Positions 1 through 8,341 of a DNA stretch of 45,254 nt are shown one piece after another (the stretch's first letter is position 1; the number at the start of each line of letters is the position of its first letter). The stretch covers positions 1 to 45,254 of the forward strand of contig NZ_JAFNJS010000016.1 in NCBI RefSeq assembly GCF_019024325.1, written 5' to 3'. The position numbers and the translations under genes are program-made. Under the pieces are notes generated by a model. It did not search any database. It was not told the DNA's origin and saw only the letters and a program-made list of their open reading frames with translations. Source of the DNA: Falsiroseomonas tokyonensis (GTDB taxonomy: Bacteria > Pseudomonadota > Alphaproteobacteria > Acetobacterales > Acetobacteraceae).

Positions 1-20
1 GGGTTGCGCATCGGGCTGTC

Positions 21-533
21 GTGCGGCACAGCGGGCTCATGATAATGCGCCCCTCGGCTTTCCTAGCTCTATTGGCCCTCAATATGCCTGTGGAAGCCCT
101 GGCCGCCCTTTGTCCAGTCGCCTTGCCGGTCGCGGGCGAGTTCTCCTCCGGCTTTGGGCGACGCCATGGCGGGATGCATTCTGGGGTGGACTTGCGGGCG
201 CCGGTTGGTACCCCGGTCTATGCCACGCTTCCCAGTACCGTAGTCTTTGCAGGACGCTACTTCGACTATGGCTTGATGGTGGAAGTACAACATGAGGACG
301 GAACGCGGGCGCGCTACGCGCATCTCGCGCGCTTCGCGCCGGGGCTGGCCCGCGGCACGCGGCTTGCCATGGGCGAGGCCATCGGCGTGGTCGGCCGCAC
401 GGGCCGCACGACGGGCCCCAACCTTCATGTCGAGCTGCGGCGCGGCGGCCGCCCGATCGACCCGTGGCCTTGGATGACCCGCACGGCCTGCACGAGCTGG
501 ACCGAAGTCGCGGAGGCGGGACCCATCCGGTGA
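21..533 (+). CDS. Secreted M23-family (LytM-like) peptidase domain protein
   Basis: About 170 residues with an N-terminal hydrophobic signal (around residues 8-29), then one M23/lysostaphin-type fold. The zinc-binding H-x3-D motif is visible as HSGVD (about residues 53-57), followed by the usual APVGTPVYA strand and a YAHL histidine (about residue 100). The second signature is normally TGPHLHFE; here it reads TGPNLHVE, so the zinc-ligand His is kept but the preceding catalytic His is Asn. Known M23 proteins cut peptidoglycan peptides, or act as non-catalytic activators when this site is degenerate. The stop overlaps the next gene's GTG, which suggests co-transcription with YnfA and DUF2946. 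An in-frame ATG at 42 is an alternative start; only 20 bases upstream are visible. Confidence 0.85.
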   Translation: MRHSGLMIMRPSAFLALLALNMPVEALAALCPVALPVAGEFSSGFGRRHGGMHSGVDLRAPVGTPVYATLPSTVVFAGRYFDYGLMVEVQHEDGTRARYAHLARFAPGLARGTRLAMGEAIGVVGRTGRTTGPNLHVELRRGGRPIDPWPWMTRTACTSWTEVAEAGPIR

Positions 534-856
534 GGCAGGTAGCGATCTTTGCCGCCGCAGCGGTCGCGGAGATCGTCGGCTGCTACGCCTTCTGGGGCTG
601 GTTGCGCCTCGGCAAGCCGTTCTGGTTCGCGGCCGCGGGCATGGTTTCCCTCGGCATCTTTGCTTGGTTGCTCACCCTGGTTGAAGTCGCCGCCGCAGGC
701 CGGGCCTATGCGGTCTATGGCGGTGTCTACATCGCCGCCAGCCTGGTCTGGCTACGGTTCGTGGAAGGCGTGCCGCCCGATCGCTGGGACCTGATCGGCG
801 GCACGGTCTGCCTCCTCGGCGCCTCGATCATTCTCTGGGCTCCGCGCGGCGCATGA
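530..856 (+). CDS. YnfA/UPF0060 family small inner-membrane protein
   Basis: A 108-residue protein, the normal length for YnfA. It has four hydrophobic helices, the family pattern [13 protein letters not shown] near the N-terminus, and [17 protein letters not shown] in the third helix. The family belongs to the small multidrug resistance-like superfamily; its transport role is poorly defined. I chose the GTG at 530 because it overlaps the preceding TGA (GTGA) and gives the family length; an ATG at 464 would add 22 residues lying inside the upstream gene. The end overlaps the DUF2946 start by four bases (ATGA), so the three genes look like one unit. YnfA genes are common in metal-resistance islands. 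Confidence 0.88.
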   Translation: MRQVAIFAAAAVAEIVGCYAFWGWLRLGKPFWFAAAGMVSLGIFAWLLTLVEVAAAGRAYAVYGGVYIAASLVWLRFVEGVPPDRWDLIGGTVCLLGASIILWAPRGA

Positions 857-1245
857 GACGCCTCTGGCAGGAGCTGCGCGGCGCGGTCTCGGCAATGGTG
901 CTGCTGGGGCTTGTCGCCCGCCTGCTGATGCCGTTGGGAGCCATGGCGGCCACGCAGAAGGTGGCCTTCGACATCGCATTGCGTGGACAGATTTGCCTTG
1001 GTTCTGGCCTGCCCGCCCCTGGCGAAACAACGGATGGGTCTCAGGCTGCCCGTGGCGACCATTGCGCACTCTGCCGCCTTCCTGACCCGACCGGCTTCGC
1101 GCCGCCCCTTTTGGTGCTGCTGCCAGCGCCACGCCTTGCAACAGTGCCTGTTGCCATATCCTGGCACGAGGAATCGGCCTGGAGTCCGCCAACGCGCGGT
1201 CCTCCGCCTGCACGCGCACCACCCTACCCTCCGACGCTCGCCTGA
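853..1245 (+). CDS. DUF2946-like secreted protein
   Basis: A 130-residue protein with an N-terminal hydrophobic stretch (about residues 11-33) ending in AMA, which could be a signal peptide or anchor. It carries a single HCALC pair in the middle and a proline-rich tail ([16 protein letters not shown]). This layout (signal, His/Cys cluster, Pro-rich end) matches DUF2946, a family of unknown function often found next to copper genes in proteobacteria. The ATG overlaps the YnfA stop (ATGA). The Cys and His residues could bind metal, but that is inference. Confidence 0.7.
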   Translation: MRRLWQELRGAVSAMVLLGLVARLLMPLGAMAATQKVAFDIALRGQICLGSGLPAPGETTDGSQAARGDHCALCRLPDPTGFAPPLLVLLPAPRLATVPVAISWHEESAWSPPTRGPPPARAPPYPPTLA

Positions 1246-1256
1246 ACAGCCGTTAT

Positions 1257-1288
1257 GCAGGTGCCGAAGCCGGCGCCTGCCCTGTTTG
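1257..1288 (+). terminator. Hairpin between DUF2946 and the PCuAC gene
   Basis: Bases 1257-1266 (GCAGGTGCCG) pair with 1271-1280 (CGGCGCCTGC) across an AAGC loop with one G-T mismatch. The sequence CCTGTTTGCTTTC follows. This could end the upstream operon or act as a leader of the copper chaperone gene; the T-run is weak. Confidence 0.4.
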
Positions 1289-1307
1289 CTTTCGGAAGGA
1301 TCATCCC

Positions 1308-1802
1308 ATGCGTCGCCGATTCCTGAGTGCCGGCCTGTTGGCCTGCGCTTCCGTTTCCCTGCTGCCTGCCTCACCCGCCTCCGCGCACGACTTTCGTGTC
1401 GGTGACCTCGTCATAGACCACCCCTGGTCCCGCGCGGTCGGGGCGAGCGCACCGACCGCCGCCGGGTACATGTCGATCGCGAACCGCGGATCCCTGCCTG
1501 ATCGCCTTATCTCAGCCGAGACGCCAATGGCGCGGACCGTCGAAGCCCATGAGATGAACATGACCGACGGCGTCATGCGCATGCGGCCGATGCCGGGCGG
1601 CATTCCGCTTCCGCCCGGCGGCACGGTCTGGCTGCGGCCTGGAGGAATGCACCTCATGCTGGTCGGGCCAACCGGAGCCTTCGTGCCGGGTGGCAGCGTG
1701 CCCCTGACGCTGCGCTTTGAACGCGCAGGCACCGTGATCGTGGAGCTGGAAGTGGCCAGCGCCGGCGCCCGGGCGCCGGCCACCGAACATCAAGGGCACT
1801 GA
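1308..1802 (+). CDS. Periplasmic copper chaperone PCu(A)C
   Basis: 164 residues with a cleavable signal (to about residue 26, ASA). The family's Cu(I) site H-x10-M-x21-H-x-M is present as EAHEMN, MRMRPM and GGMHLM; by my count the second spacer is 22. A further His/Gln tail (ATEHQGH) adds possible ligands. PCu(A)C carries copper in the periplasm to the CuA or CuB site of cytochrome c oxidase, usually with a SCO protein, which is the next gene two bases downstream. A good Shine-Dalgarno (GGAAGGA, 1294-1300) sits seven bases before the ATG. The pair serves copper delivery rather than efflux, so this island combines detoxification with oxidase assembly. Confidence 0.9.
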   Translation: MRRRFLSAGLLACASVSLLPASPASAHDFRVGDLVIDHPWSRAVGASAPTAAGYMSIANRGSLPDRLISAETPMARTVEAHEMNMTDGVMRMRPMPGGIPLPPGGTVWLRPGGMHLMLVGPTGAFVPGGSVPLTLRFERAGTVIVELEVASAGARAPATEHQGH

Positions 1803-1804
1803 GG

Positions 1805-2425
1805 ATGCTCCGCGCAATTCGCTGGGCAGCCTGGGGGGGCGTTGCTGTCCTGGGGCTGCTGCTGCTGGCGACCACCGGCGGCTGGCTGGTGACCGACGGT
1901 CCTCTTGGGACAGGGCGCGTGGCGACGGGACCGGCGAGCCTGGCAATCGGCGGGCCATTCAGCTTGACGGACCAGCGCGGGCGCGCGGTCACCGAGCAGG
2001 ATTTTCGTGGCCGGCCGATGGCGATCTTCTTCGGGTTCACCCACTGCCCCGACGTCTGTCCCACCACCCTCGGCGACATGACGAATTTCATTGCAGCGCT
2101 CGATGCCTCGGCGGAGCGGGTGCAATGGGTGTTTGTCAGCGTGGATGCCGAGCGCGACACGCCGCAGACGATGGCCGATTACCTGTCCGCCTTCGATCCG
2201 CGCATCGTCGGGCTAAGCGGCAGCGAGGCGCAGATCAGCGACATGGCGCGGGCCTTCCGGGTCTACTACCGGAAGGTCCCGCTCGAAGGCGGTGGCTACA
2301 CGATGGACCACTCGGCCAGCGTATTCCTGCTCGATGCAGAGGGGCGCTTTGCCGGAACGCTCGACTACAAGGAGAGCGTGGACGTGGCGGTTGAGAAGCT
2401 TCGGATGCTTGCCACCCGGGGCTGA
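1805..2425 (+). CDS. SCO1/SenC/PrrC family copper-binding thioredoxin-fold protein
   Basis: 206 residues with an N-terminal membrane anchor (about residues 7-27) and a thioredoxin-like domain. The copper-binding CxxxC is visible in FTHCPDVCPTT (about residues 80-85), and the distal His is in TMDHSASVF (about residue 163). SCO proteins metallate or reduce the CuA centre of cytochrome c oxidase, acting from the outer face of the inner membrane. The start lies two bases after the PCuAC stop. A perfect GC-rich hairpin follows the stop. Confidence 0.93.
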   Translation: MLRAIRWAAWGGVAVLGLLLLATTGGWLVTDGPLGTGRVATGPASLAIGGPFSLTDQRGRAVTEQDFRGRPMAIFFGFTHCPDVCPTTLGDMTNFIAALDASAERVQWVFVSVDAERDTPQTMADYLSAFDPRIVGLSGSEAQISDMARAFRVYYRKVPLEGGGYTMDHSASVFLLDAEGRFAGTLDYKESVDVAVEKLRMLATRG

Positions 2426-2448
2426 AGCCTCTGGGCTTTTCCTCCCGC

Positions 2449-2482
2449 CGCGGCCCGCCCCTTGGGCGGGCCGCGATTTATG
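2449..2482 (+). terminator. Rho-independent-like terminator after the PCuAC-SCO unit
   Basis: A perfect 12-bp stem (CGCGGCCCGCCC at 2449-2460 with its complement at 2464-2475) and a CTT loop, followed by ATTTATGG. It lies 24 bases after the SCO stop. A second dyad (GGGGCGGG...CCCGCCCC, about 2519-2537) lies closer to the end of the facing minus-strand DUF932 gene. Confidence 0.6.
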
Positions 2483-2545
2483 GACGATCGCTGCTTTTGC
2501 GGTGCCGGTATGAGGACGGGGCGGGTGCCCCGCCCCCGGCAGAGT

Positions 2546-3409
2546 TCAGCCGCCCTTGAGCTCGGCCATGCGCTCCGTCAGTTGCCAGAGGGCACGGTTC
2601 AGCCTCACGTCCCCGTCGATGCCGGCAACCTCCCGCGACGTGACCCGGCGTGGCCGGTTTTGCGCGTCGCGCGTCCAGGCGGTTAGCCCGCCCCGAATGA
2701 CATTCTCCTGCACCCGGTTGAACACGCGCCACAGGTCGTTACCGGCATCCGCTGCACGCCGCGGCGCCAGCATCTGCTCCGGCGTGATCGGCGTATCGGT
2801 ATGGCCGTCCGCGTCGCCGAACCGCAGCGTCCGCGCGGCCTCCCCGAGGACCCGCTGCTCGTCCCGGGACAGTGTCACGCCTTGCCAGGCCTCCGCCGCA
2901 TCCAGCGCGCGCCGCGCATCGTCGAGCACGGCATAGGATCCTTCGATCACCTGGCGCACCACGTCGCCCTTGTGCGGCACCCGCACCTCCGCCCCCTGCC
3001 GGTCTGCCACCACCATGCCGTTGAGGCAGATGAGGCGGAACACGCCGGACATCACGCGGTAGGCGCTCGTGCCGTCATGGGCGTTCAGCAGCACGATCTC
3101 CGGGAAGGTGTCGCCGACACGGCGCTCGGCGGCCAGCGCGGCGCCGGCATGCCGGAAACGCAGCATGTGCTTCGTGTGCCCGACGCGGCCGGCATCGCGG
3201 GTGCGTGCCTGGGCTGCCGACATCGGCAGGAACCCGTTCTCCCGCATGCCCGCGATGACATCGGCGGTCGGGATGTAGGCGTAGCGATGGCTGCGGCTCT
3301 CATGCGCCTCCGCCGCAAAGGCGGACGGGGCGAGGCGGCGGATTTCTTCGTCGGACAGGGCGGTGACGCCGTTGGAACGGAGAGCCTGGCGGTTGCGGAT
3401 GAACGACAT
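2546..3409 (-). CDS. DUF932 domain protein (plasmid/phage-type)
   Basis: 287 residues starting MSFIRNRQALRSNG. The body carries the DUF932 pattern: YIPTADVIAGMRENGFLPMSA near residue 50, a central RLICLNGMVVAD, and a C-terminal helical region with WRVFNRVQENVIRGGL. DUF932 proteins are widespread on proteobacterial plasmids and phages; their biochemical role is not established. I chose the ATG at 3409 because AGAAGGG precedes it and homology begins there. The reading frame stays open through the upstream 311-bp repeat, but that sequence also precedes an unrelated ParB-like gene, so it is leader and not protein. The gene interrupts the copper genes and points the other way. Confidence 0.85.
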   Translation of the reverse strand: MSFIRNRQALRSNGVTALSDEEIRRLAPSAFAAEAHESRSHRYAYIPTADVIAGMRENGFLPMSAAQARTRDAGRVGHTKHMLRFRHAGAALAAERRVGDTFPEIVLLNAHDGTSAYRVMSGVFRLICLNGMVVADRQGAEVRVPHKGDVVRQVIEGSYAVLDDARRALDAAEAWQGVTLSRDEQRVLGEAARTLRFGDADGHTDTPITPEQMLAPRRAADAGNDLWRVFNRVQENVIRGGLTAWTRDAQNRPRRVTSREVAGIDGDVRLNRALWQLTERMAELKGG

Positions 3410-3424
3410 GGTGTCTGTGTCCCT

Positions 3425-3735
3425 TCTCTTCCTGCGCAGCGGGAAGCAGCCGCGCTGCTTCCTTGCCCGTCGGCGAGACCGGGGAAGGAGGGGTGGCATG
3501 CGGCAGGGCGAGGCCGGGTTGCGAGGGAGCGGGGTGCGCAGCGCCCTGCGAGAGAGCGGCCCTGCCTCGCCGTAGGGCGCATGCCGAGGGGAACCTTGGG
3601 GCGGCGCCCCATGGTTCTCCGCGGTGGGCCGCGTCCGCGGCCAGCGTCCTGCGTCAGCGACCGTCACCCGGAGGGCGAAGACCGGCGCAGCCGGGCTTCG
3701 GGAGCGGCCGGCGGACGCGAGTAGGGCGCGGCCCC
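3425..3735. repeat. 311-bp direct repeat, copy A (leader of the DUF932 gene)
   Basis: Read base by base, this segment is identical to 20321-20631, in the same orientation. It ends 16 bases before the DUF932 ATG; copy B ends 16 bases before the ParB-like GTG. It contains a perfect 9-bp hairpin near the gene (GGAAGCAGC at 3442-3450 with 3454-3462) and the 33-nt dyad at 3588-3620. Beyond the far end, both copies still share GGGGAGACGCC after a short divergent stretch. In copy B that motif leads into a gene start at 20655; in copy A it runs into CTAGG with no gene. Confidence 0.93.
3588..3620 (-). promoter_or_regulatory. 33-nt dyad in the DUF932 leader (copy A)
   Basis: The arms GGGGAACC...GGTTCTCC flank an inner GGGGCG/CGCCCC, giving 16 + 1 + 16 bases with two mismatches. 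Its left end is 179 bases upstream of the DUF932 start. The same element occurs at 20484 and, diverged, at 38276. It could be an operator or an RNA hairpin. Confidence 0.6.
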
Positions 3736-3901
3736 GCCATCGCGGGGAGACGCCCTAGGTTCTTCAGATAAAAAGGCGATGTCCTTCCGAGCGGCTCGCA
3801 TGTCGCATCATGAACGTTCTGTCGGATAGCGACCCGGTCCACATGTTTTGTTTTGGTCGCGCAAGACGCTCGTCATATGCGGTTGCCATCCTCCCGGTGT
3901 A

Positions 3902-3920
3902 CCGCACCAAAGGGGTGCGG
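3902..3920 (+). promoter_or_regulatory. Leader hairpin before the secreted-protein gene at 3941
   Basis: CCGCACC (3902-3908) pairs with GGTGCGG (3914-3920) across AAAGG, ending nine bases before the AGGAG ribosome-binding site at 3930. Placement suggests a 5' leader element; its function is unknown. The rest of 3736-3940 shows no gene and must hold the promoter of the plus-strand copper operon. Confidence 0.4.
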
Positions 3921-3940
3921 GCATTTCCAGGAGATCTTTC

Positions 3941-4348
3941 ATGTCCCCCTTATTCCGCACCGCATTTGCCGTGGCCATCGCGGTCGGCATCGCCGCACTG
4001 CCCGGCCTCGCGCGCGCCGATGGCCGGCCAGTGGTCTCCCTGGAGCCGATGTATCTCGGACGGCTGCCCGTCATGATCTACTCCGACCGCGCTTCGCCGG
4101 TGACCTCACTGCCGGTTCGGCGCGTGACCGGCAGCGGGCAAAACGTCGAAATCGAATACGACACCTCCGCCACACCGAGGCCTGTCGTCAGCTGCGTCAA
4201 TCCACGCATTGTCGGAACCGGGGAGAACGCCAGCAGCGAGTGCAACGAGGCCGCGACCGCCGCCGCGCCTCACACGATGCCCGACATGGGTGGGGGCCAT
4301 AATGCGGCACTCTGGAACCTCCAGCGGCTGTCCAATTCGGTCCGCTGA
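3941..4348 (+). CDS. Small secreted protein of unknown function
   Basis: 135 residues. A signal peptide is clear (FRTAFAVAIAVGIAALPGLARA, first 23 or so residues, AxA cleavage). The mature part has two cysteines (VVSCVNP and SSECNEA) that could form a disulfide, and a His/Met-containing end (PHTMPDMGGGHN). I do not recognise the family. The ATG at 3941 follows AGGAG by seven bases; a longer frame from 3848 lacks a good site and would put the signal sequence inside. It is followed by a cupredoxin and CopAB, so a periplasmic copper-related role is plausible but unproven. Confidence 0.75.
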   Translation: MSPLFRTAFAVAIAVGIAALPGLARADGRPVVSLEPMYLGRLPVMIYSDRASPVTSLPVRRVTGSGQNVEIEYDTSATPRPVVSCVNPRIVGTGENASSECNEAATAAAPHTMPDMGGGHNAALWNLQRLSNSVR

Positions 4349-4478
4349 CCATCCTCCAGACGTCCCGGTCAGCAATGCTTTGTCATGATCGGGACGTGTC
4401 CCATACATGTTGGCAAGGCATCCTCCATGTCGAGGGGTTGTTCCGCCTGCCCCTGTCCGACCATTCCAGGAGAGACCT

Positions 4479-5030
4479 GTGATCAAGCTGTCCCATCTGG
4501 CTGCCCTGACGTTGCTGGCGGCCGCCACCGCGACGCCGGCGATTCTCGCTCCAGCCCCTGCGCTCGCCTCACCGGAAGGCCACGGCAACAACGCCCAGCT
4601 ACTCGGCCAGCCGGCCGCGCGCGGCACCGGCCGCGTGGTGCGGATCGAGATGACGGAGAATGCCTACAGCGTGCCGCGCATCCAGGTTCGCGCGGGCGAG
4701 ACGATCCGCTTCGTGGCGGTGAACCGCGGCCAGTTCGTACATGAGTTTAGCTTTGCGCCGGCTGCCGTCGCGGCCGCGCACCGGCCCGAGATGGCACGTA
4801 TGTTCGAGCACGGCATGATCACGCCGGAGCGCGTCGTCAGCCTGACGATGACGATGCCGGACGGCACGCGCATGGACCTGGCGCCGCCCAACACGGTGCT
4901 CGTCGAGCCGGGCAAGACCGGCGAGATCTCCTGGCGCTTCACGCGCGCCGGCACCATTGAGATCGCCTGCAACATCCCCGGCCACTACGAGAGCGGCATG
5001 GCGGCCGAACTCGTCGTGACGCCGCGCTGA
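4479..5030 (+). CDS. Periplasmic cupredoxin (plastocyanin/azurin-like blue copper domain)
   Basis: 183 residues from a GTG start with AGGAGA ten bases upstream. A signal peptide is followed by a linker and one cupredoxin domain. The type 1 copper ligands are visible: His in FVHEFSF (about residue 88), then Cys, His and Met in the closing loop ACNIPGHYESGM (about residues 166-177). Such proteins bind copper and may pass electrons or metal to the multicopper oxidase, which begins 16 bases downstream. The upstream in-frame ATG at 4407 lacks a ribosome-binding site and would bury the signal peptide. Confidence 0.88.
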   Translation: MIKLSHLAALTLLAAATATPAILAPAPALASPEGHGNNAQLLGQPAARGTGRVVRIEMTENAYSVPRIQVRAGETIRFVAVNRGQFVHEFSFAPAAVAAAHRPEMARMFEHGMITPERVVSLTMTMPDGTRMDLAPPNTVLVEPGKTGEISWRFTRAGTIEIACNIPGHYESGMAAELVVTPR

Positions 5031-5046
5031 ACGACGGAGAACGCAC

Positions 5047-6837
5047 ATGACCAGCCCGCTTTCCCGTCGTGACTCCCTGAAGCTGGCCGCCGCCGCCGGG
5101 ATGGCGGGCGTGGTCACCGCCTTCCCAGGCCGCCAGAGCTTCGCCAATGCGCATCGGGTGCAGGATCTGGCGGTGGAGGCTACGCGAATCACCGTTGATG
5201 GCGCGCAGACCAATGCGCTGACCATCGGCGGGACGGTACCTGGCCCGCTGCTGCATTGGCGCGAGGGCGAGGAGGTGGTGATCCGCGTCACCAACCGCCT
5301 GAGCGAGCCGACCTCCATCCATTGGCACGGCCTTTTGCTCGCCGGCGTCATGGACGGCGCGCCCGGCTTCAACGGCTATGAGGCGATCCAGCCCGGTCAG
5401 ACCTACACCTACCGCTTCCAGCTGCGCCAGGCCGGCACCTACTGGTACCACAGCCACTCCGCGGCGCAGGAGCAGGCGGGCATGTACGGCGCAATCGTCA
5501 TTGAGCCGGCACGGCCAGAGCCGGTGCGGGTCACGCGGGACTACGTCGTGATGCTCTCGGACCACAGCTCGGAGGCACCTGACGCCATCTTCCGCAACCT
5601 TCGGAATCGCGAAGGCTACTACAACCGTGGCCAGCGTACGCTCGTAGACTTCATGCGCGACGTCCGCCGCGACGGCTGGAGCGCCACGATGGCCGAGCGC
5701 ATGTCCTGGGGGGAAATGCGGATGGACCCGACGGATTTGGCGGATGTCACCGGCTACCAGTTTCTGGTCAACGGACGAGGTCCGCAGGACAACAAGACCT
5801 TCCTGTTCACGCCGGGCGAGCGGGTACGACTGCGTTTTATCAACGGCTCCGCCATGTCCATCTACGACGTGGCAATCCCTGACCTGCGGATGACGGTGAT
5901 TTCCGCAGACGGGCTGCCGGTGATCCCGGTACCGGTCGACGAGTTCCGCATTGGCGTCGGCGAAACCTACGACGTGGTGGTCAACCCGACGGAAGCGCGC
6001 GCCTTCACCATCATGTCAGAGCCCCTCGACCGCAGCGGCTATGCGCGCGCCACGCTGGCGCCGCGCCAAGGGATGGAGGCGCCGATCCCGCCACGTCGGC
6101 CACGGACTGTGTTGACCATGGCGGATATGGGCATGGCTCATGGTGGCATGGCGATGGGCAGCGGGGCGATGGCCGGCATGGACCATAGCGCCATGGCAAT
6201 GGGTGGCGCCGCGGCAGGCGGCTCGGCGATGGCTGGCATGAATCATGGCGGCATGCCGATGGGTGGAAGCGGCACCGGCACAGCCGCCCCGGCGCCGGCT
6301 GCGGCTAATCCCCATGCGGGACATGCGATGCCTGGCGCTGCGGCCATGGCCGATCCGAATAATCCGCTAGGCTGGGAACAGGCCGGCACGCCGGCAGGAA
6401 AGCGTGCCCTGCGTTATGCGGATCTCCGTAGCACGCGAGCTCGGCCGAACGCGCCGCAGCCCTCGCGGGACATCATCCTGCGTCTTACCGGCCAGATGGG
6501 GCGCTATTCCTGGTCGCTGAACGACCGCCGCTTCGGCATGGAGGAGGGAATTCGGGTCCGCGAGGGCGATCGGGTTCGCATCCGATTCATGAATGAGACG
6601 ATGATGGCGCATCCGATGCACCTGCACGGGATGTTCATGGAGATGGAGAACGGCGCGGGCGACCGGCTACCCTACAAGCATGTCGTGCTTGTCCGCCCAG
6701 GCGCTGAAGCCTCCGTCCTCCTAACTGCCGATGAGGTCGGCGACTGGCCGCTGCATTGCCATCTCCTGTACCACATGGAGGCAGGCATGATGACTCGCTT
6801 CATCGTCGAGCCTGCCCGTGTGGCGAGTGCGGGCTGA
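5047..6837 (+). CDS. copA: CopA/PcoA-type multicopper oxidase (copper resistance)
   Basis: 596 residues with a Tat signal (SRRDSLKLAAAAG). Three cupredoxin domains carry the trinuclear-site motifs HWHG (about residue 92) and WYHSHSAAQ (about 135-143) near the N-terminus, and HPMHLHG (about 520) and HCHLLYHMEAGMM (about 571-583) near the C-terminus. Between domains 2 and 3 (about residues 357-430) is a Met/His-rich stretch with repeats such as MGMAHGGMAMG, typical of CopA/PcoA copper-binding segments. The enzyme is exported folded and oxidises Cu(I) or binds copper in the periplasm, working with CopB. The stop shares a base with the CopB ATG (TGATG). This is the oxidase named CopA, not the ATPase of that name at 13989. 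Confidence 0.96.
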   Translation: MTSPLSRRDSLKLAAAAGMAGVVTAFPGRQSFANAHRVQDLAVEATRITVDGAQTNALTIGGTVPGPLLHWREGEEVVIRVTNRLSEPTSIHWHGLLLAGVMDGAPGFNGYEAIQPGQTYTYRFQLRQAGTYWYHSHSAAQEQAGMYGAIVIEPARPEPVRVTRDYVVMLSDHSSEAPDAIFRNLRNREGYYNRGQRTLVDFMRDVRRDGWSATMAERMSWGEMRMDPTDLADVTGYQFLVNGRGPQDNKTFLFTPGERVRLRFINGSAMSIYDVAIPDLRMTVISADGLPVIPVPVDEFRIGVGETYDVVVNPTEARAFTIMSEPLDRSGYARATLAPRQGMEAPIPPRRPRTVLTMADMGMAHGGMAMGSGAMAGMDHSAMAMGGAAAGGSAMAGMNHGGMPMGGSGTGTAAPAPAAANPHAGHAMPGAAAMADPNNPLGWEQAGTPAGKRALRYADLRSTRARPNAPQPSRDIILRLTGQMGRYSWSLNDRRFGMEEGIRVREGDRVRIRFMNETMMAHPMHLHGMFMEMENGAGDRLPYKHVVLVRPGAEASVLLTADEVGDWPLHCHLLYHMEAGMMTRFIVEPARVASAG

Positions 6838-7562
6838 TGCGGACTCTCCTGCTTGCTGCCGCCGCGGGGCTTTCCTTTGCGGCGGTGACACCCGCGCTTG
6901 CACACAACCATAACGCCATCAACTCAGTGGTCCGCCTCAATAATTTTGACTACGGCGGGTCTTCGCAGGGCGACCGCCTCTCATGGGATCTCGATGCCCT
7001 GATCGGCACATACGATCATCGGCTTCTTTTCCGTACTGAAGGCGAGCAAATTCGTGGCCAAACGGAGAAGGCTGAGATCCAGCTATTCTACAACCGCCCC
7101 ATCTCGGAATTCTGGGACGTCAACGTCGGGTGGCGCCGCGACTTCTTCCGAACCAACAGGAACTACGGTGCTGTCGGTTTCAGGGGCATTGCGCCCTACT
7201 TCTTTGAGGTTGAGGCCACCGCCTATGTCAGCGAGGAAGGCGTGCTGAGCGGGCGTCTGGAGCTGGCGACCGAATTGCTCATCGCCCGCAGCGTCTTCAA
7301 CGACACCGGGCCAGGGCTCTACCTCAAGCCCGCCATCGAGCTCAACGCGAGTGCCGGCAACGACCGCGAGCTGGAGGTCAGACGAGGAGTGACCGATATG
7401 GAGCTGTCGCTACAGCTGCGCTATGAATTCACGCCTCAGATTGCGCCCTATGTCCAGGTGGGGTGGGAGCGGCAGCTGGGCGAGACGGCAAACCTGGCGC
7501 GCGCCAACGGCGAGCGTGTTGCCAATAGCTACGCCGTCATTGGCATCCGGTCGCTTTTCTGA
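6837..7562 (+). CDS. copB: CopB/PcoB outer-membrane copper resistance protein
   Basis: 241 residues with a signal peptide to about residue 20. The mature part is rich in alternating aromatic strands typical of an outer-membrane beta-barrel (WDLDALIGTYDHRLLFRTEGEQ, GWRRDFF, AVIGIRSLF at the end), matching CopB. The family is often longer, with an N-terminal Met/His-rich copper-binding segment; here that segment is missing and only HNHN follows the signal. The lost capacity may be supplied by CopA's own Met/His stretch. The start overlaps CopA's stop. The barrel ends in Phe, as outer-membrane proteins usually do. Confidence 0.92.
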   Translation: MRTLLLAAAAGLSFAAVTPALAHNHNAINSVVRLNNFDYGGSSQGDRLSWDLDALIGTYDHRLLFRTEGEQIRGQTEKAEIQLFYNRPISEFWDVNVGWRRDFFRTNRNYGAVGFRGIAPYFFEVEATAYVSEEGVLSGRLELATELLIARSVFNDTGPGLYLKPAIELNASAGNDRELEVRRGVTDMELSLQLRYEFTPQIAPYVQVGWERQLGETANLARANGERVANSYAVIGIRSLF

Positions 7563-7597
7563 TGCTTCCGAGGCCGCGTTTAGGAAAGTAGGCAGCG

Positions 7598-8341
7598 ATG
7601 CGGAGCGATCAGTTGTCGCCCGAGGCGCATCTCCTTGTTGTCGAAGACGACGGGGAAATGCGGAATCTGATCACCAAGTTTCTGCGCCAAAACGGCTTCC
7701 GTGTCACCGGCGCGCGCGACGGACGGGAGATGTGGGATGTGCTGGGCAGTGCGCCGGTGGATCTCGTCCTCCTCGACGTCATGCTGCCCGGGCAATCCGG
7801 CCTCGACCTGTGCCGCGCCCTGCGGGCCAAGTCCGGCGTGCCGATCATCATGGTGACGGCGCGCGGGGAGGAGGCGGACCGCGTGCTAGGACTCGAATTG
7901 GGTGCGGATGACTACATTCCAAAGCCGTTCGGCCGCGCGGAACTGCTGGCGCGGGTGCGCGCGCTGCTACGCCGGTCCAGTGGCGCGGCCGGCGAGCCGG
8001 TGGCGGGCGCCATGGGCGACACGCTGAATTTTGGTGGCTGGTCGCTTGATGCGCGCCGACGTGAGCTGGCTTCGCCGGAAGGCGTAGCGGTGGACCTCTC
8101 AGGCGGCGAATACGACCTTCTGCTCGCCTTCTGCGAGCACCCGCAGCGTGTACTGAGCCGGGACCAGCTGCTGGATCTTGCGCGGAACCGGCATGCCTTC
8201 AACGGCACTGACCGGTCGGTAGATGTGATGGTGAGCCGATTGCGCCGGAAACTGGAGCCGACAGACGAGAGTCCGGCAGTGATCAAGACCATCCGGGGCG
8301 CCGGCTATATGCTGGTGCCTGCCGTGAAGCGCGGCGCGTGA
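7598..8341 (+). CDS. OmpR/PhoB-family response regulator (CopR-like)
   Basis: 247 residues: a receiver domain with acidic pair EDD (about residues 16-18), phospho-acceptor Asp in LLDVMLPG (about residue 60), Thr in MVTARG and Lys in PKPFG, then a winged-helix DNA-binding domain with the typical ending TIRGAGYML. It follows copAB and is joined by a GTGA overlap to a sensor kinase, so it probably controls the copper genes; that is inferred from position. The direct target sites are not evident to me. Confidence 0.93.
   Translation: MRSDQLSPEAHLLVVEDDGEMRNLITKFLRQNGFRVTGARDGREMWDVLGSAPVDLVLLDVMLPGQSGLDLCRALRAKSGVPIIMVTARGEEADRVLGLELGADDYIPKPFGRAELLARVRALLRRSSGAAGEPVAGAMGDTLNFGGWSLDARRRELASPEGVAVDLSGGEYDLLLAFCEHPQRVLSRDQLLDLARNRHAFNGTDRSVDVMVSRLRRKLEPTDESPAVIKTIRGAGYMLVPAVKRGA

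Noticed and set aside
3410-3667. N-terminal extension of the DUF932 protein through the repeat
   Set aside because: The same 80-residue frame precedes the unrelated ParB-like protein because the DNA is duplicated. A good ribosome-binding site sits just before the inner starts, so the repeat is leader sequence.
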